From Anaerococcus sp. (GTDB taxonomy: Bacteria > Bacillota > Clostridia > Tissierellales > Peptoniphilaceae): DNA of 50,591 nt. This document shows positions 31,900-40,321 of this stretch, piece after piece. The stretch spans positions 1-50,591 of the forward strand of contig NZ_JAPJPG010000008.1 in NCBI RefSeq assembly GCF_030825785.1. Direction: 5' to 3'. The stretch's first letter is position 1. Each line of letters begins with the position of its first letter. The notes under the pieces were generated by a model. That model had not been told where the DNA came from. It did no database searches and was given only the letters and a program-made list of their open reading frames with translations. The position numbers and the translations under genes were made by a program.

Positions 31900-33564
31900 A
31901 TGAAAGTTGTTATAGTTGGAGCTGTTGCCGGCGGAGCTACCTTTGCTGCAAGTCTACGAAGGCTAAACGAAGATGTGGAGATTGTAATGTTTGAGAAAGA
32001 TAGGGATTTATCCTTTGGTAATTGTGAAATCCCCTACTATCTTTCCTATGATATAGAAAATTCTTCATCCCTTATAAATAGGACTCCTGAGTCTTTTGCC
32101 AGATCTTATAATATTAAGGCAGAAAGATTTCATGAAGTAATCTCTATAAATAGGGAGGAAAAATACGTCAATGTTTTGGATAAGTTAAGTGGCAAGAGTT
32201 TTAAAGAGACTTACGATTATCTAATCCTTGCCCCTGGGACTAAGGAAAATCGACCATCATCTATCACAGGTTACGAACATGAGCATGTCTTCTCAGTAAA
32301 AAACGTAGTAGATGTAGAAAATATCAGAAAATACTTGGAAGAAAATGAAGTTAAAGAAGTCTTCATTGCTGGAGGTGGCTTCGTAGCAATAGAGGCTGCA
32401 GAATCCCTCCACAAGCTAGAGAAGCTTAATATCTCCATGCTCATAAGAAAAAACACCTCCCTTTTATCTATCATAGATATGGACCTTAAGGGCTTTATCA
32501 AAGAAAATATTAGGGATAATGATATAAATATTATCGAGGGCAAGTCGCTTGTAGAAATCGAGAAAGATTATGTAAGATTCGATGATAATTCAAAAAAGAA
32601 GGCAGATCTAGTAATACTTGCTCTAGGAGCAAGACCCCTTAGTGATCTTGCAGAGAAAGCTAGCCTTGACCTTGAGGATGATGGATCTATCAAAGTAGAT
32701 GATAATTTTAGGACAAGCGATGAGGCTATTTTTGCTATAGGGGATGTTATTAATCCAAGAAACTTCCTAACAAAGAAAAAGACCAAGCTTAATCTCGCTT
32801 GGCCTGCCCATAGACAGGCAAAATATTTAGCGAAGTATCTCTTAGGAAAAAGGGCGACTCCTCCAGAATTTATTGGGACCTTCGCCCTAAGAAGTTTCGA
32901 CTTAAATATCGCAATGACTGGTCTTAATGAGAAAAGTTTATCCGATTTGGGTCTAGCTTATAAGACTTGTCTTATCGCTCACAAGGACTCTGTTGGAATT
33001 ATGCCAAATTCTAAGCCAATTTATCTTAAGCTACTCTTCGATGATAAAGACGGGAGAATCTACGGAGCCCAGGGCCTAGGTTTCGGAGTAGTAGATAAGA
33101 GAATTGATGTAATCGCTAGTATGATTAAGCAAGAAGCAAGTATATTTGATCTCTACGACTTAGAGCTTGCCTACCAGCCCCTATATTCTACCGTAGAAGA
33201 TGCTACAAATGTCCTAGCAAACCAGGCTATTAACATCTTCGAAGGAAGGCTTAAGGATGTCAAAATTCATGAATTAATCGAATCGTATAAGAATTATAGG
33301 ATCTACGACCTAAGAGATAAGGCCTCTTACGAAAAGGGCCATATCAAAAGCGCCATCTCTCTTGCCGGCAAGGATTTAAGAAATGACCATGATTTTCTAC
33401 CAAAGGATGAGAAGATTATCTTCTACGATGCAAATGGAGGAAAGTCTTCAAATGCTGTCAAAATGCTAGCTCATTACGGTTTTCATAATATCTATCTTCT
33501 CGATGGATCTTTCGTCTATTTTGAAAAGTATGATAAGATGATGAACTCTTCAATGATTGAGTAA
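31900..33564 (+). CDS. CoA-disulfide-reductase-like flavoprotein with Cys-less rhodanese domain
   Basis: This 554-residue pyridine nucleotide-disulfide oxidoreductase resembles CoADR-Rhd enzymes, which reduce CoA disulfides, polysulfides or persulfides with NAD(P)H. The FAD motif is VGAVAGGATFAASLRRL (residues 6-22), Cys42 in FGNCEIPYYL is the single redox Cys of this family, and GGGFVAIEAAESL is the NAD(P)H motif. The dimer domain (~325-440) contains the conserved Tyr-Pro-like stretch ELAYQPLYSTVEDATN. The C-terminal rhodanese domain (~455-554) has Asp510 (FYDANGGKSSNAV) where the active Cys should be, and no other Cys. GAGAGG before the ATG at 31900 fixes the start over a longer frame. Possibly involved in redox or sulfur metabolism in this oxygen-sensitive organism. 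Confidence 0.9.
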   Translation: MKVVIVGAVAGGATFAASLRRLNEDVEIVMFEKDRDLSFGNCEIPYYLSYDIENSSSLINRTPESFARSYNIKAERFHEVISINREEKYVNVLDKLSGKSFKETYDYLILAPGTKENRPSSITGYEHEHVFSVKNVVDVENIRKYLEENEVKEVFIAGGGFVAIEAAESLHKLEKLNISMLIRKNTSLLSIIDMDLKGFIKENIRDNDINIIEGKSLVEIEKDYVRFDDNSKKKADLVILALGARPLSDLAEKASLDLEDDGSIKVDDNFRTSDEAIFAIGDVINPRNFLTKKKTKLNLAWPAHRQAKYLAKYLLGKRATPPEFIGTFALRSFDLNIAMTGLNEKSLSDLGLAYKTCLIAHKDSVGIMPNSKPIYLKLLFDDKDGRIYGAQGLGFGVVDKRIDVIASMIKQEASIFDLYDLELAYQPLYSTVEDATNVLANQAINIFEGRLKDVKIHELIESYKNYRIYDLRDKASYEKGHIKSAISLAGKDLRNDHDFLPKDEKIIFYDANGGKSSNAVKMLAHYGFHNIYLLDGSFVYFEKYDKMMNSSMIE

Positions 33565-33738
33565 TAATATTTGGAAAATGACAATAATTATGGAAATCTA
33601 ACCCATTAAAACTTAACTTGAAATTTATTTTAAAATTTTTAGAAAAGTAAAACAAATCAACTCATAGAATTACAGAATTTATCTTAAGTTCCTTATAAGG
33701 GGAACAATTATTAATTCCGTAAATAATAATTTTCCCAA

Positions 33739-33794
33739 TAAAAAAGCCTTAATGGATTTGAAATTTCTTCATCCTCCACTAAGGCTTCTTTTTA
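33739..33794. terminator. Terminator between convergent genes
   Basis: AAGCCTTAaTGGA / TCCaCTAAGGCTT arms are followed by CTTTTT on the plus strand; the A-run on the left gives Ts on the minus strand. The 227-base gap 33565-33791 otherwise holds AT-rich sequence with the palindrome CCTTATAAGG (33691-33700) and no gene. Confidence 0.83.
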
Positions 33795-34334
33795 TGAATG
33801 TTTTCTTGCGAAATCTACAAAGTCTCTTGTAGCATCTTCTACAAAAGTCCTAGTGCTATCTACTAGCTTGCCCTCTTCGTCAAAGAGAGTGTGAATAGCT
33901 GGTATATAGACTTCCGGTTGATTCATGGTAATTAAATTTACATAGACGAAGCTCTGCCTTAGGGCATGATTTCCCATAGCTCCTCCAGTAGATCCCATGG
34001 AGGCAGAAAATACCGCCGCAACCTTCCCATCCCATAGGTTACCCCTTGGATCACGGCTTCCTATATCTATAACATTCTTAAGACTTGGTGCAAGGGAGCG
34101 GTTGTATTCTGGAGTAAAAAAGATGTATCCGTCATATTTTCTAAGCGCACCTCTTATCCTTGTATATTCCTCTATTGGATTTGCCCCGTCATAATCTTGG
34201 TTATAGAAAGGAAGGTAAGATATATCTATAATCTCCGCTTCATTTCCTTCATCTATAACTTTTTTTGAAAGTTCTGCAATTTTTCTGTTGAATGATCCCT
34301 GTCTTAGGGAACCTACTAATAGTCCTATTTTCAT
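33792..34334 (-). CDS. NAD(P)H-dependent FMN reductase / flavodoxin-like quinone reductase
   Basis: The 180-residue flavodoxin-like protein of the SsuE/ChrR/YieF family has the FMN phosphate loop GSLRQGSFNRKI (residues 8-19) and the flavin-ring segment FTPEYNRSLAPSLKNVID with its typical PEYN. Such enzymes reduce free flavin, quinones, azo dyes or chromate. It lies 121 bases downstream of a MarR regulator on the same strand; MarR genes frequently control neighbouring quinone or flavin reductases in response to electrophiles, which suggests a detoxification role. No separate promoter is obvious in the gap. Confidence 0.92.
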   Translation of the reverse strand: MKIGLLVGSLRQGSFNRKIAELSKKVIDEGNEAEIIDISYLPFYNQDYDGANPIEEYTRIRGALRKYDGYIFFTPEYNRSLAPSLKNVIDIGSRDPRGNLWDGKVAAVFSASMGSTGGAMGNHALRQSFVYVNLITMNQPEVYIPAIHTLFDEEGKLVDSTRTFVEDATRDFVDFARKHS

Positions 34335-34455
34335 CTTGTCTCCTTAATTAATTCTAAATTATCTCTAAAATCTTCCTTCTCAAGTCTTCTAGCCTTCTGA
34401 TATCTTTTACGGTCTCCTACCATCCTAAATAAGCTTAGTTAATGGCAAAATCCTA

Positions 34456-34881
34456 TTAATTATCAATATTTGCTCCTAATTTCTTTAGAAGGCTAAGAAG
34501 AGTTGACGTTTCCTCTTCACTTAAGTCCTTCATATAATCATATATCATGGTCTCATTTTCTGGAATGATCTTCTCTATCACAGCCCTCCCCTCGCCAGTA
34601 AGGGATAGGATAGAGACTCTCTTGTCATTTTCATCTGTCTTTCTTTTTACATATCCCATCTTCTCAAGATTTTTAACTACAAGTGAAATAGTCCCGACAC
34701 TTGATAGAATTGCCTCCCTAACCTCTCCTATAGATAGGTTTCCTTTAGAATCCAAGGCTTCTAGAACCATAAACTGACTGAAGGAAAGCCCATAGCTCCT
34801 TGCTATATCTAGGGTCCTCCTATCGAGCTCCTTGACATTTTTATGAAGGCCTATGATAATTTTTAGCTTTTCTTTTTCCAT
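34456..34881 (-). CDS. MarR-family transcriptional regulator
   Basis: The 141-residue protein has a winged-helix domain: FSQFMVLEALDSKGNLSIGEV, the recognition helix region SSVGTISLVVKNLEKMGYV, and the wing RKTDENDKRVSILSLTGEGR with the conserved DxR and LT-x-G. N- and C-terminal helices would form the dimer. GAGGAG lies 5-7 bases before the ATG. A perfect inverted repeat lies just upstream (34893-34916), so autorepression is likely, with readthrough control of the FMN reductase downstream. No Cys is visible that would suggest thiol-based sensing. Confidence 0.95.
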   Translation of the reverse strand: MEKEKLKIIIGLHKNVKELDRRTLDIARSYGLSFSQFMVLEALDSKGNLSIGEVREAILSSVGTISLVVKNLEKMGYVKRKTDENDKRVSILSLTGEGRAVIEKIIPENETMIYDYMKDLSEEETSTLLSLLKKLGANIDN

Positions 34882-34892
34882 TTTTACTCCTC

Positions 34893-34932
34893 AAATATAT
34901 CTAAGTAGATATATTTATCTAGAAATATTATG
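34893..34932 (-). promoter_or_regulatory. MarR promoter with 24-bp palindrome
   Basis: Perfect 10-base arms AAATATATCT (34893-34902) and AGATATATTT (34907-34916) flank AAGT. On the minus strand a CATAAT -10 (34932-34927) puts the transcript start near 34920, so the repeat covers the early transcript just before the ribosome site. This fits a MarR autoregulatory operator. Confidence 0.78.
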
Positions 34933-35091
34933 CCCAAAATTTTAAAGCTTTTATCTAAAAGACTCATAATTCTATTGAACTTAGGGCCTAGCTCAATTAT
35001 ATGATGATTATATCCCTTGCTAACATAAGATATTATTAAGTATGTACCCAAAATAAAGGTTAGAATATTTATATACAAATATTTAATCCAA

Positions 35092-35144
35092 TAAAAAATC
35101 TCCCTGCCTTAAGCCCGCATAGAGCCTAAAACAAGGAGAATCGT
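35092..35144 (-). terminator. Terminator after the CNNM/CorC gene
   Basis: On the minus strand TCTCCTTG...TTAGGCTC pairs imperfectly with GGGCTTAAGG...GGGAGA and is followed by TTTTTTATT. The 35-kb gap 34917-35144 otherwise shows no gene. Confidence 0.6.
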
Positions 35145-36476
35145 CTAGTCTTCCTTATCTTCTTTATTTTTTAATTTTCTAATCCTAACAGCCTTGATTC
35201 TGTTATCTTCTATATAGAGGATTTTGATCTCGTAGCCATTATAATCAAAGGAAAGCTTGGAATCCTCTTCTGGTATATAGCCCAATCTATCTAAAATAAA
35301 TCCGCCCAAGGAATCGTAATTTTCGTTATCTTCATCTATATCTATATTTATCTTCTCATTTAGATCCTTGATACCGACAGAAGCCTTGACTACAAAGACA
35401 TCCCTACCATTTTCCTTAATTTCTGGAATATCATAATCGTAAGAATCATCTATATCCCCTACAATTTCCTCTATCAAATCTTCCATAGTCACAACTCCAG
35501 AAAATCCACCGTACTCGTCTATCAAAATCGCCATATGGATATGTTTCTTCTGCATATCAGAAAAGAGCTTGTCGGTTTCTATCTTGTCAGGAGCAAAGTA
35601 GGCAGGTCTTAGGATTTGTTTGATTTCTACATTTCTAATCCCTACTTTTGTCGCTTGAAGGAGGAAGTCTTTGGTATAGACAATTCCTAAGATATTATCT
35701 ACTTCCTCATCATAGACTGGAATCCTCGCATGCTTTATCTTGACAAACTCTTCGAGATACTCCTTGTCCTTATCGTTGATATCAATCATAAAGACATCGG
35801 TCCTTGCAGTCATTATCTCTTCTGCAAGTAAGTCATCAAAGGCCATTATGGAGTGGATCATCTTAGACTCCATAGGTCTTAGGATTCCCTGATCTTCACC
35901 TATCTGGACAATTGATTTAATCTGCTCACCTGTAACTTGCTTTTGAATATTCTTAGCTTCTATACCAAATATATTCATAAAAAGATTGGTCACAGCTGTA
36001 GTAAAGGCCACAATAGGTCTTGTAATGATCATGATGAGCTTAGTAAGACCTATCGCTCTTTTAGTAATCTCCATTGGGAATCTTACGCCAATTCTTTGGG
36101 GGATTTTGTCTACAAATATCAGCTTAAGAATCGTATATACTATTATAGCAACTATAGTCACCCATCTTTCTGATAAGATTCCTCCCCAAAAATAGCCATC
36201 TGAACTGACCTCTCTTAGCCTTTTTGCAAAGTAAGCTATGGTCAAAAGAGAAAATATAATATTGGCTATCTCGAAGGATTGGTTGAGTCTATCCTGATTT
36301 GATAAAATCTTAAGGATTGAACTAGCCTTCTCATCTCCATCTAGGGAATCTTCCTCTAGTTTTGATGTATTTAAGCTGATAAGTCCTGTGTGAATTGCTG
36401 TAAATACTCCATTTATAAAAAGCAATAATATTATACTAAGTGTTGTAATCAAACCATGGTAGGGTCCAGTTTCCAT
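35145..36476 (-). CDS. CNNM/CorC-HlyC family protein with CBS domains
   Basis: The 443-residue protein has the family order: an N-terminal DUF21/CNNM transmembrane domain (residues ~1-190, four hydrophobic segments, with an ELxNGVFTA-like start), a CBS pair (about 205-330, containing EIMTARTDVFMIDIND and ILIDEYGGFSGVVTMEDLIE) and a C-terminal CorC_HlyC domain (DVFVVKASVGIKDLN, then ENYDSLGGFILDRLGYIP). Relatives include Mg2+ exporters such as MpfA and YhdP; older annotation as haemolysin is not supported by function. It has its own TTGACA-17-TATAGT promoter with an inverted repeat, separate from the NhaC gene upstream. Confidence 0.93.
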   Translation of the reverse strand: METGPYHGLITTLSIILLLFINGVFTAIHTGLISLNTSKLEEDSLDGDEKASSILKILSNQDRLNQSFEIANIIFSLLTIAYFAKRLREVSSDGYFWGGILSERWVTIVAIIVYTILKLIFVDKIPQRIGVRFPMEITKRAIGLTKLIMIITRPIVAFTTAVTNLFMNIFGIEAKNIQKQVTGEQIKSIVQIGEDQGILRPMESKMIHSIMAFDDLLAEEIMTARTDVFMIDINDKDKEYLEEFVKIKHARIPVYDEEVDNILGIVYTKDFLLQATKVGIRNVEIKQILRPAYFAPDKIETDKLFSDMQKKHIHMAILIDEYGGFSGVVTMEDLIEEIVGDIDDSYDYDIPEIKENGRDVFVVKASVGIKDLNEKINIDIDEDNENYDSLGGFILDRLGYIPEEDSKLSFDYNGYEIKILYIEDNRIKAVRIRKLKNKEDKED

Positions 36477-36497
36477 TTATTTTTCTCCGTTCTTTCT

Positions 36498-36543
36498 TAT
36501 ATTATCTAATATAGACTATATACATAAAAGCTTTCCTTGTCAA
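36498..36543 (-). promoter_or_regulatory. Promoter of the CNNM gene with inverted repeat at +1
   Basis: Minus-strand TTGACA (36543-36538), 17 bases, TATAGT (36520-36515). The perfect repeat TATATTA-TC-TAATATA (36498-36513) covers the expected transcript start, a position suited to a repressor. No regulator gene is adjacent. Confidence 0.7.
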
Positions 36544-36558
36544 AAGAAAAAATCCTTC

Positions 36559-38145
36559 CTAAGCCCTCTTTTTTAGGACAAGCATAAGGCCTAGGATTAC
36601 TATAATCCCAAAGGCTAAAGGAAGAACAAAAGAATGGGTAAAGCCAGCTATAATGTAGGCAAGCGAAGATACTAAAGCCACAGTTAGGCCATAAGGTAGT
36701 TGGCTTTTGACATGGTCTAGGTGAACACATCCTGCTCCAGTAGATGACATTATAGTCGTATCTGATATTGGAGATAAGTGGTCTCCACAAACTGATCCTG
36801 AAAGGGTTGCAGATATAGCTATTAAAAATATAGGATCATGTGGGTCAAACATGGACACAACTATTGGTATTAATATACCGAAAGTCCCCCAACTTGTTCC
36901 TGTAGCAAAGGCTAAAAATATTGCAACCACAAAAATAACTACAGGCAAAAATGAGCTTAATCCGATTGCTGCATTTTCCATAAGACCTCCAACGAAATTG
37001 GTAGATCCTAATAGGTCGTTTGATATATTCTTTAGGCTTGTCGCCATAGTTAAAATTAGAATGGCAGATACCATTGATGAAAATCCTTCTGATATAGATT
37101 CCATTGACTTTTCAAATGACATTACCTTCCTTACCACGAAAAATATTATGCTTATGATTAAAGCCACAATTGATCCCATGGCAAGGGCGATTGATGAATC
37201 TGTATTGGCAAAGGCATTTACAAAATCGTGATAGTTTGGACTTCCACTATCGAAAAATCCTCCCACATTAATCAAACTTAGGACACAAGATACTATAAGG
37301 ACAAGTATTGGAAAGACTAGGTCTATCACAGCCCCTTCTCTGTTTACCTTGCTATGATCGATTAGCTCTTCCTTTCTTATGCTGATATCTCCAGTTGTTT
37401 GAGCTTTATCTTCGTAATCTTTCATTGGACCATAGTCATTGTTAAAGCCAATTATACAAACTACAAAGAATAGGGTTAAAAGAGAGTAGAAGTTAAAGGG
37501 AATTGCCTTTACGAAAAGCTCTATTCCTGAATAAGATCCTGATTCTGCATAGCCAGAAACTGCCGCAGCCCATGAAGAGATAGGTGCTATCATGCAAACT
37601 GGAGCTGCTGTTGCATCGATTATGTAGGCAAGCTTAGCCCTTGATACCTTGTGAGAATCTATAATTGGCTTCATCACAGATCCACTTGTTAGACAATTAA
37701 AGTAATCATCTATAAAAAGCATGATGCAAAGAAAAAATGTCGCGATCTGTGATTGTTTTCTATCCTTAATCTTGGAGTGAGCCCATTTACCAAAGGCACG
37801 AGATCCTCCAGAATAATTTATTAGAACTACCATTATTCCCAAAACTACTAGGAAAATATAGATCCCTGATGTTTGTGATATAGACTCGATAAAGCCTTCG
37901 CTTACGATATTGTTTAAAAATCTCGCAATAGAGCCCTTGGAAGCAAGGATTGCTCCTATTGTTATTCCTAAAAATAGGGAAGAGAAAACTTCCTTAGTAA
38001 AAAGAGCTATAAAAATAGCTACGACTGGTGGAAATAAGGACCATATACTGGAATAGGTATCCACTCCTGTTTTTGAAATGTATATACTAAGACCTATAGC
38101 CAATAGAGCAAAGACTAAGGCCGGTTTTGATTTTTTATTTTCCAT
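36559..38145 (-). CDS. NhaC-family Na+/H+ antiporter
   Basis: The 528-residue polytopic protein has about twelve to thirteen transmembrane segments of the IT superfamily. Family stretches are FLCIMLFIDDYFNCLTSGSV with a conserved Asp-Asp pair, DATAAPVCMIAPISSWAAAV, FATGTSWGTFGILIPIV and SGSVCGDHLSPISDTTIMSS. I choose the ATG at 38145 (MENKKSKP), preceded by GAGGGG, over an upstream frame that lacks a ribosome site. It lies 160 bases downstream of the V-ATPase operon, on the same strand and after that operon's terminator. The neighbouring V-ATPase appears to pump Na+, so the two could set the Na+ gradient together. Some relatives exchange malate/lactate or other organic ions, so the substrate is not certain. 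Confidence 0.92.
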   Translation of the reverse strand: MENKKSKPALVFALLAIGLSIYISKTGVDTYSSIWSLFPPVVAIFIALFTKEVFSSLFLGITIGAILASKGSIARFLNNIVSEGFIESISQTSGIYIFLVVLGIMVVLINYSGGSRAFGKWAHSKIKDRKQSQIATFFLCIMLFIDDYFNCLTSGSVMKPIIDSHKVSRAKLAYIIDATAAPVCMIAPISSWAAAVSGYAESGSYSGIELFVKAIPFNFYSLLTLFFVVCIIGFNNDYGPMKDYEDKAQTTGDISIRKEELIDHSKVNREGAVIDLVFPILVLIVSCVLSLINVGGFFDSGSPNYHDFVNAFANTDSSIALAMGSIVALIISIIFFVVRKVMSFEKSMESISEGFSSMVSAILILTMATSLKNISNDLLGSTNFVGGLMENAAIGLSSFLPVVIFVVAIFLAFATGTSWGTFGILIPIVVSMFDPHDPIFLIAISATLSGSVCGDHLSPISDTTIMSSTGAGCVHLDHVKSQLPYGLTVALVSSLAYIIAGFTHSFVLPLAFGIIVILGLMLVLKKRA

Positions 38146-38267
38146 AAAACCCCTCAATTTTCTAATATAGAAGAAATATCTAGCTGACTTTTTGTCAAAA
38201 AGATATTTTCCGCGCAATTTATACTATACTGATTTTTGCTATATATTAAAGCTTTTTTGTAATTTAA

Positions 38268-38297
38268 GGTAAAAAAAGAAGACCTACTGGCCTTCTC
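38268..38297 (-). terminator. Terminator of the V-ATPase operon
   Basis: On the minus strand AGAAGGCC, a 4-base loop and GGTCTTCT (one G-T pair) are followed by seven Ts. Confidence 0.87.
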
Positions 38298-38305
38298 CTC
38301 TACGC

Positions 38306-38944
38306 TTATTTTTGTTCAGCTATAATATCTTTTACCTTCATTAGTCTAGATATAGTAGCTCTTTCGTTTTCTTCTAGCTTGCTTCTTATATATTTGATTG
38401 TCTCTTCAAGATCTGGGATAGTCCTGTATTCTAGGGCATTTACCCTTCTTCTTGTGCTTTCAATCTCATCTGCCATAAGCTGTGTTGTCTTTTCAAGCTC
38501 CGCAAGCTCTAAGAGCCTATTCATAACTTCATTAAGTCCCTTTAGGGCCTTATCAAGGCCGGCGGATGTTTCTGCACAGCCATATGGGAACATGCTGGCG
38601 TTCTCATTTTCTTCGACCTTAAATTCCATCTTAGGAATTCTTACACTCATGACATTTTTGATACTTATATCAACGCCAAGTTTTTGAGTAGGAAAGCTTA
38701 CTGCTTCCTCCATAAATTCCGGGCTCATAAAAGCACTTGCTATAAGGAAGTCTGAAAAGGAATCCTCTAATTCCTTCTCTACTTCTTCTCTTAGTTTTTT
38801 ATTTTTCCTAATAAGCTCCAAGAATTGTCTCATAAGCTCATCTTGCTTATCCTTTAATAGCTTATAGCCACGCTTACTCGTAGCAAGTCGCTCTTTTAAG
38901 GTATTTAGATTCATCCTCGTTGGCGTTACTTTTAATCTTGCCAT
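38306..38944 (-). CDS. atpD: V-type ATPase subunit D (central stalk)
   Basis: Subunit D forms the long rotor helices inside the A3B3 head and transmits torque to the membrane ring. The 212-residue protein begins RLKVTPTRMNLNTLKERLAT, the family signature. It continues as two long coiled-coil helices (about 10-75 and 125-205) with ELEKTTQLMADEIESTRRRVN and RVNALEYRTIPDLEETI before the end. It is the last gene of the operon, 9 bases after subunit B, and precedes the terminator. Confidence 0.97.
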   Translation of the reverse strand: MARLKVTPTRMNLNTLKERLATSKRGYKLLKDKQDELMRQFLELIRKNKKLREEVEKELEDSFSDFLIASAFMSPEFMEEAVSFPTQKLGVDISIKNVMSVRIPKMEFKVEENENASMFPYGCAETSAGLDKALKGLNEVMNRLLELAELEKTTQLMADEIESTRRRVNALEYRTIPDLEETIKYIRSKLEENERATISRLMKVKDIIAEQK

Positions 38945-38953
38945 ACTTAACTC

Positions 38954-40321
38954 CTAATCTAAATATTTTTCAATTAACTTATCGTCAATTCTCTTAAGCT
39001 CTGATTTTGGTATAATTTTTAGAAGCTCCCAACCTAGGTTTAGGGTATCTTCTATGGTTCTGTTAGTGTAGTAACCTTGGTTGATGTATCTTTCTTCGAA
39101 TTCTTTGGCAAACTTAGCAAAGGCAAGGTCTGCATCTGATAGGGCAGAATCACCCAAAATCTTTTGAAGCTCTCTTGCGTCAACTCCTGATGCGTAGGCT
39201 GCATAGATTTGGTTCATTGTATCAGCATGGTCTTCCCTAGTTTTGCCCTTTCCTATACCCTTATCCTTAAGTCTTGATAGGGATGGTAGGATTGATACAG
39301 GTGGCTCAATTCCTTGGTTATAAAGCTCTCTGTTAAGGATAATTTGGCCTTCTGTAATATATCCTGTAAGGTCTGGGATTGGGTGGGTGATATCATCTTC
39401 TGGCATGGAAAGAATTGGAATTTGTGTAATTGTTCCTGGCTTTCCACGAAGCTTTCCAGCTCTTTCATAGATTGTTGAAAGGTCTGTATAAAGATAACCT
39501 GGATATCCACGACGTCCTGGTACTTCCTTACGAGCAGCTGAAACCTCACGAAGGGCTTCTGCGTAGTTAGTCATATCTGTCATAATTACAAGAACTTGCA
39601 TGTCCTTTTCAAAGGCAAGATATTCTGCTGCTGTAAGAGCCATCTTTGGTGTTGATAGACGCTCTATAGCTGGGTCATCTGCAAGGTTCATAAATAGGAC
39701 GGACCTATCTAGGGCTCCAGTTTTTCTAAAGTCATTCATGAAAAATTGTGCTTCTTCAAATGTAATACCGATAGCTGCAAATACAACCGCAAAGCCTTCA
39801 TCATCTGACAAAACTCTCGCTTGTCTTGCAATTTGGGCTGCTACTTGGTTGTGTGGAAGTCCGTTTCCAGAAAATATTGGAAGCTTTTGTCCACGAACTA
39901 GGGTATTTAGTCCGTCTATGGTTGAGATTCCTGTTTGGATAAACTCTGATGGATAGTCTCTTGATACAGGGTTTATAGCTGTACCATTTACGTCACGTTT
40001 TTCTTCAGGAATTATAGCAGGGCCTTCGTCGATTGGCTCTCCTAGACCATTGAAGGCACGGCCTATCATATCTTCTGATACGCCAAGCTCAAGAGGTCTT
40101 CCTAGAAATCTTACTGAAGTTGATTTAAGGTTGATCCCTGTAGATCCTTCGAAAAGTTGGACCATGGCGCGATCTTCGGCAATCTCTATTACACGACCAC
40201 GACGACGCTCACCTGTTTGCATTTCTATATCTACAAGCTCATCAAAGCTTACACCCTCTACTCCTTGAACGAGCATAAGAGGGCCAACTACTTCAGAAAC
40301 TGTTTTATATTCTTTTAACAT
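38954..40321 (-). CDS. atpB: V-type ATPase subunit B
   Basis: Subunit B alternates with A in the head and contributes to nucleotide sites without hydrolysing. The 455-residue length is typical. Recognisable segments are STIDGLNTLVRGQKLPIFSG and GNGLPHNQVAAQIARQARV, where B lacks the P-loop Gly-x4-GKT found in A, then FMNLADDPAIERLSTPKMAL and the GTITQIPILSMPEDDITHPI stretch. The start codon overlaps the A stop codon (TAATG), so A and B are translationally coupled, as expected for a 3:3 complex. Confidence 0.97.
   Translation of the reverse strand: MLKEYKTVSEVVGPLMLVQGVEGVSFDELVDIEMQTGERRRGRVIEIAEDRAMVQLFEGSTGINLKSTSVRFLGRPLELGVSEDMIGRAFNGLGEPIDEGPAIIPEEKRDVNGTAINPVSRDYPSEFIQTGISTIDGLNTLVRGQKLPIFSGNGLPHNQVAAQIARQARVLSDDEGFAVVFAAIGITFEEAQFFMNDFRKTGALDRSVLFMNLADDPAIERLSTPKMALTAAEYLAFEKDMQVLVIMTDMTNYAEALREVSAARKEVPGRRGYPGYLYTDLSTIYERAGKLRGKPGTITQIPILSMPEDDITHPIPDLTGYITEGQIILNRELYNQGIEPPVSILPSLSRLKDKGIGKGKTREDHADTMNQIYAAYASGVDARELQKILGDSALSDADLAFAKFAKEFEERYINQGYYTNRTIEDTLNLGWELLKIIPKSELKRIDDKLIEKYLD

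Noticed and set aside
33691..33700. Palindrome CCTTATAAGG in the gap before the FMN reductase terminator
   Set aside because: It is short, far from any promoter of a neighbouring gene, and expected by chance in AT-rich DNA.
34884..35078. Open frame of 64 aa on the minus strand before the MarR gene
   Set aside because: It runs through the 24-bp palindrome and the predicted MarR promoter and has no ribosome site.
35145..36476. Annotation of the CNNM/CorC protein as a haemolysin
   Set aside because: The name is historical. The domain order (CNNM, CBS pair, CorC_HlyC) is that of divalent-ion transport proteins.
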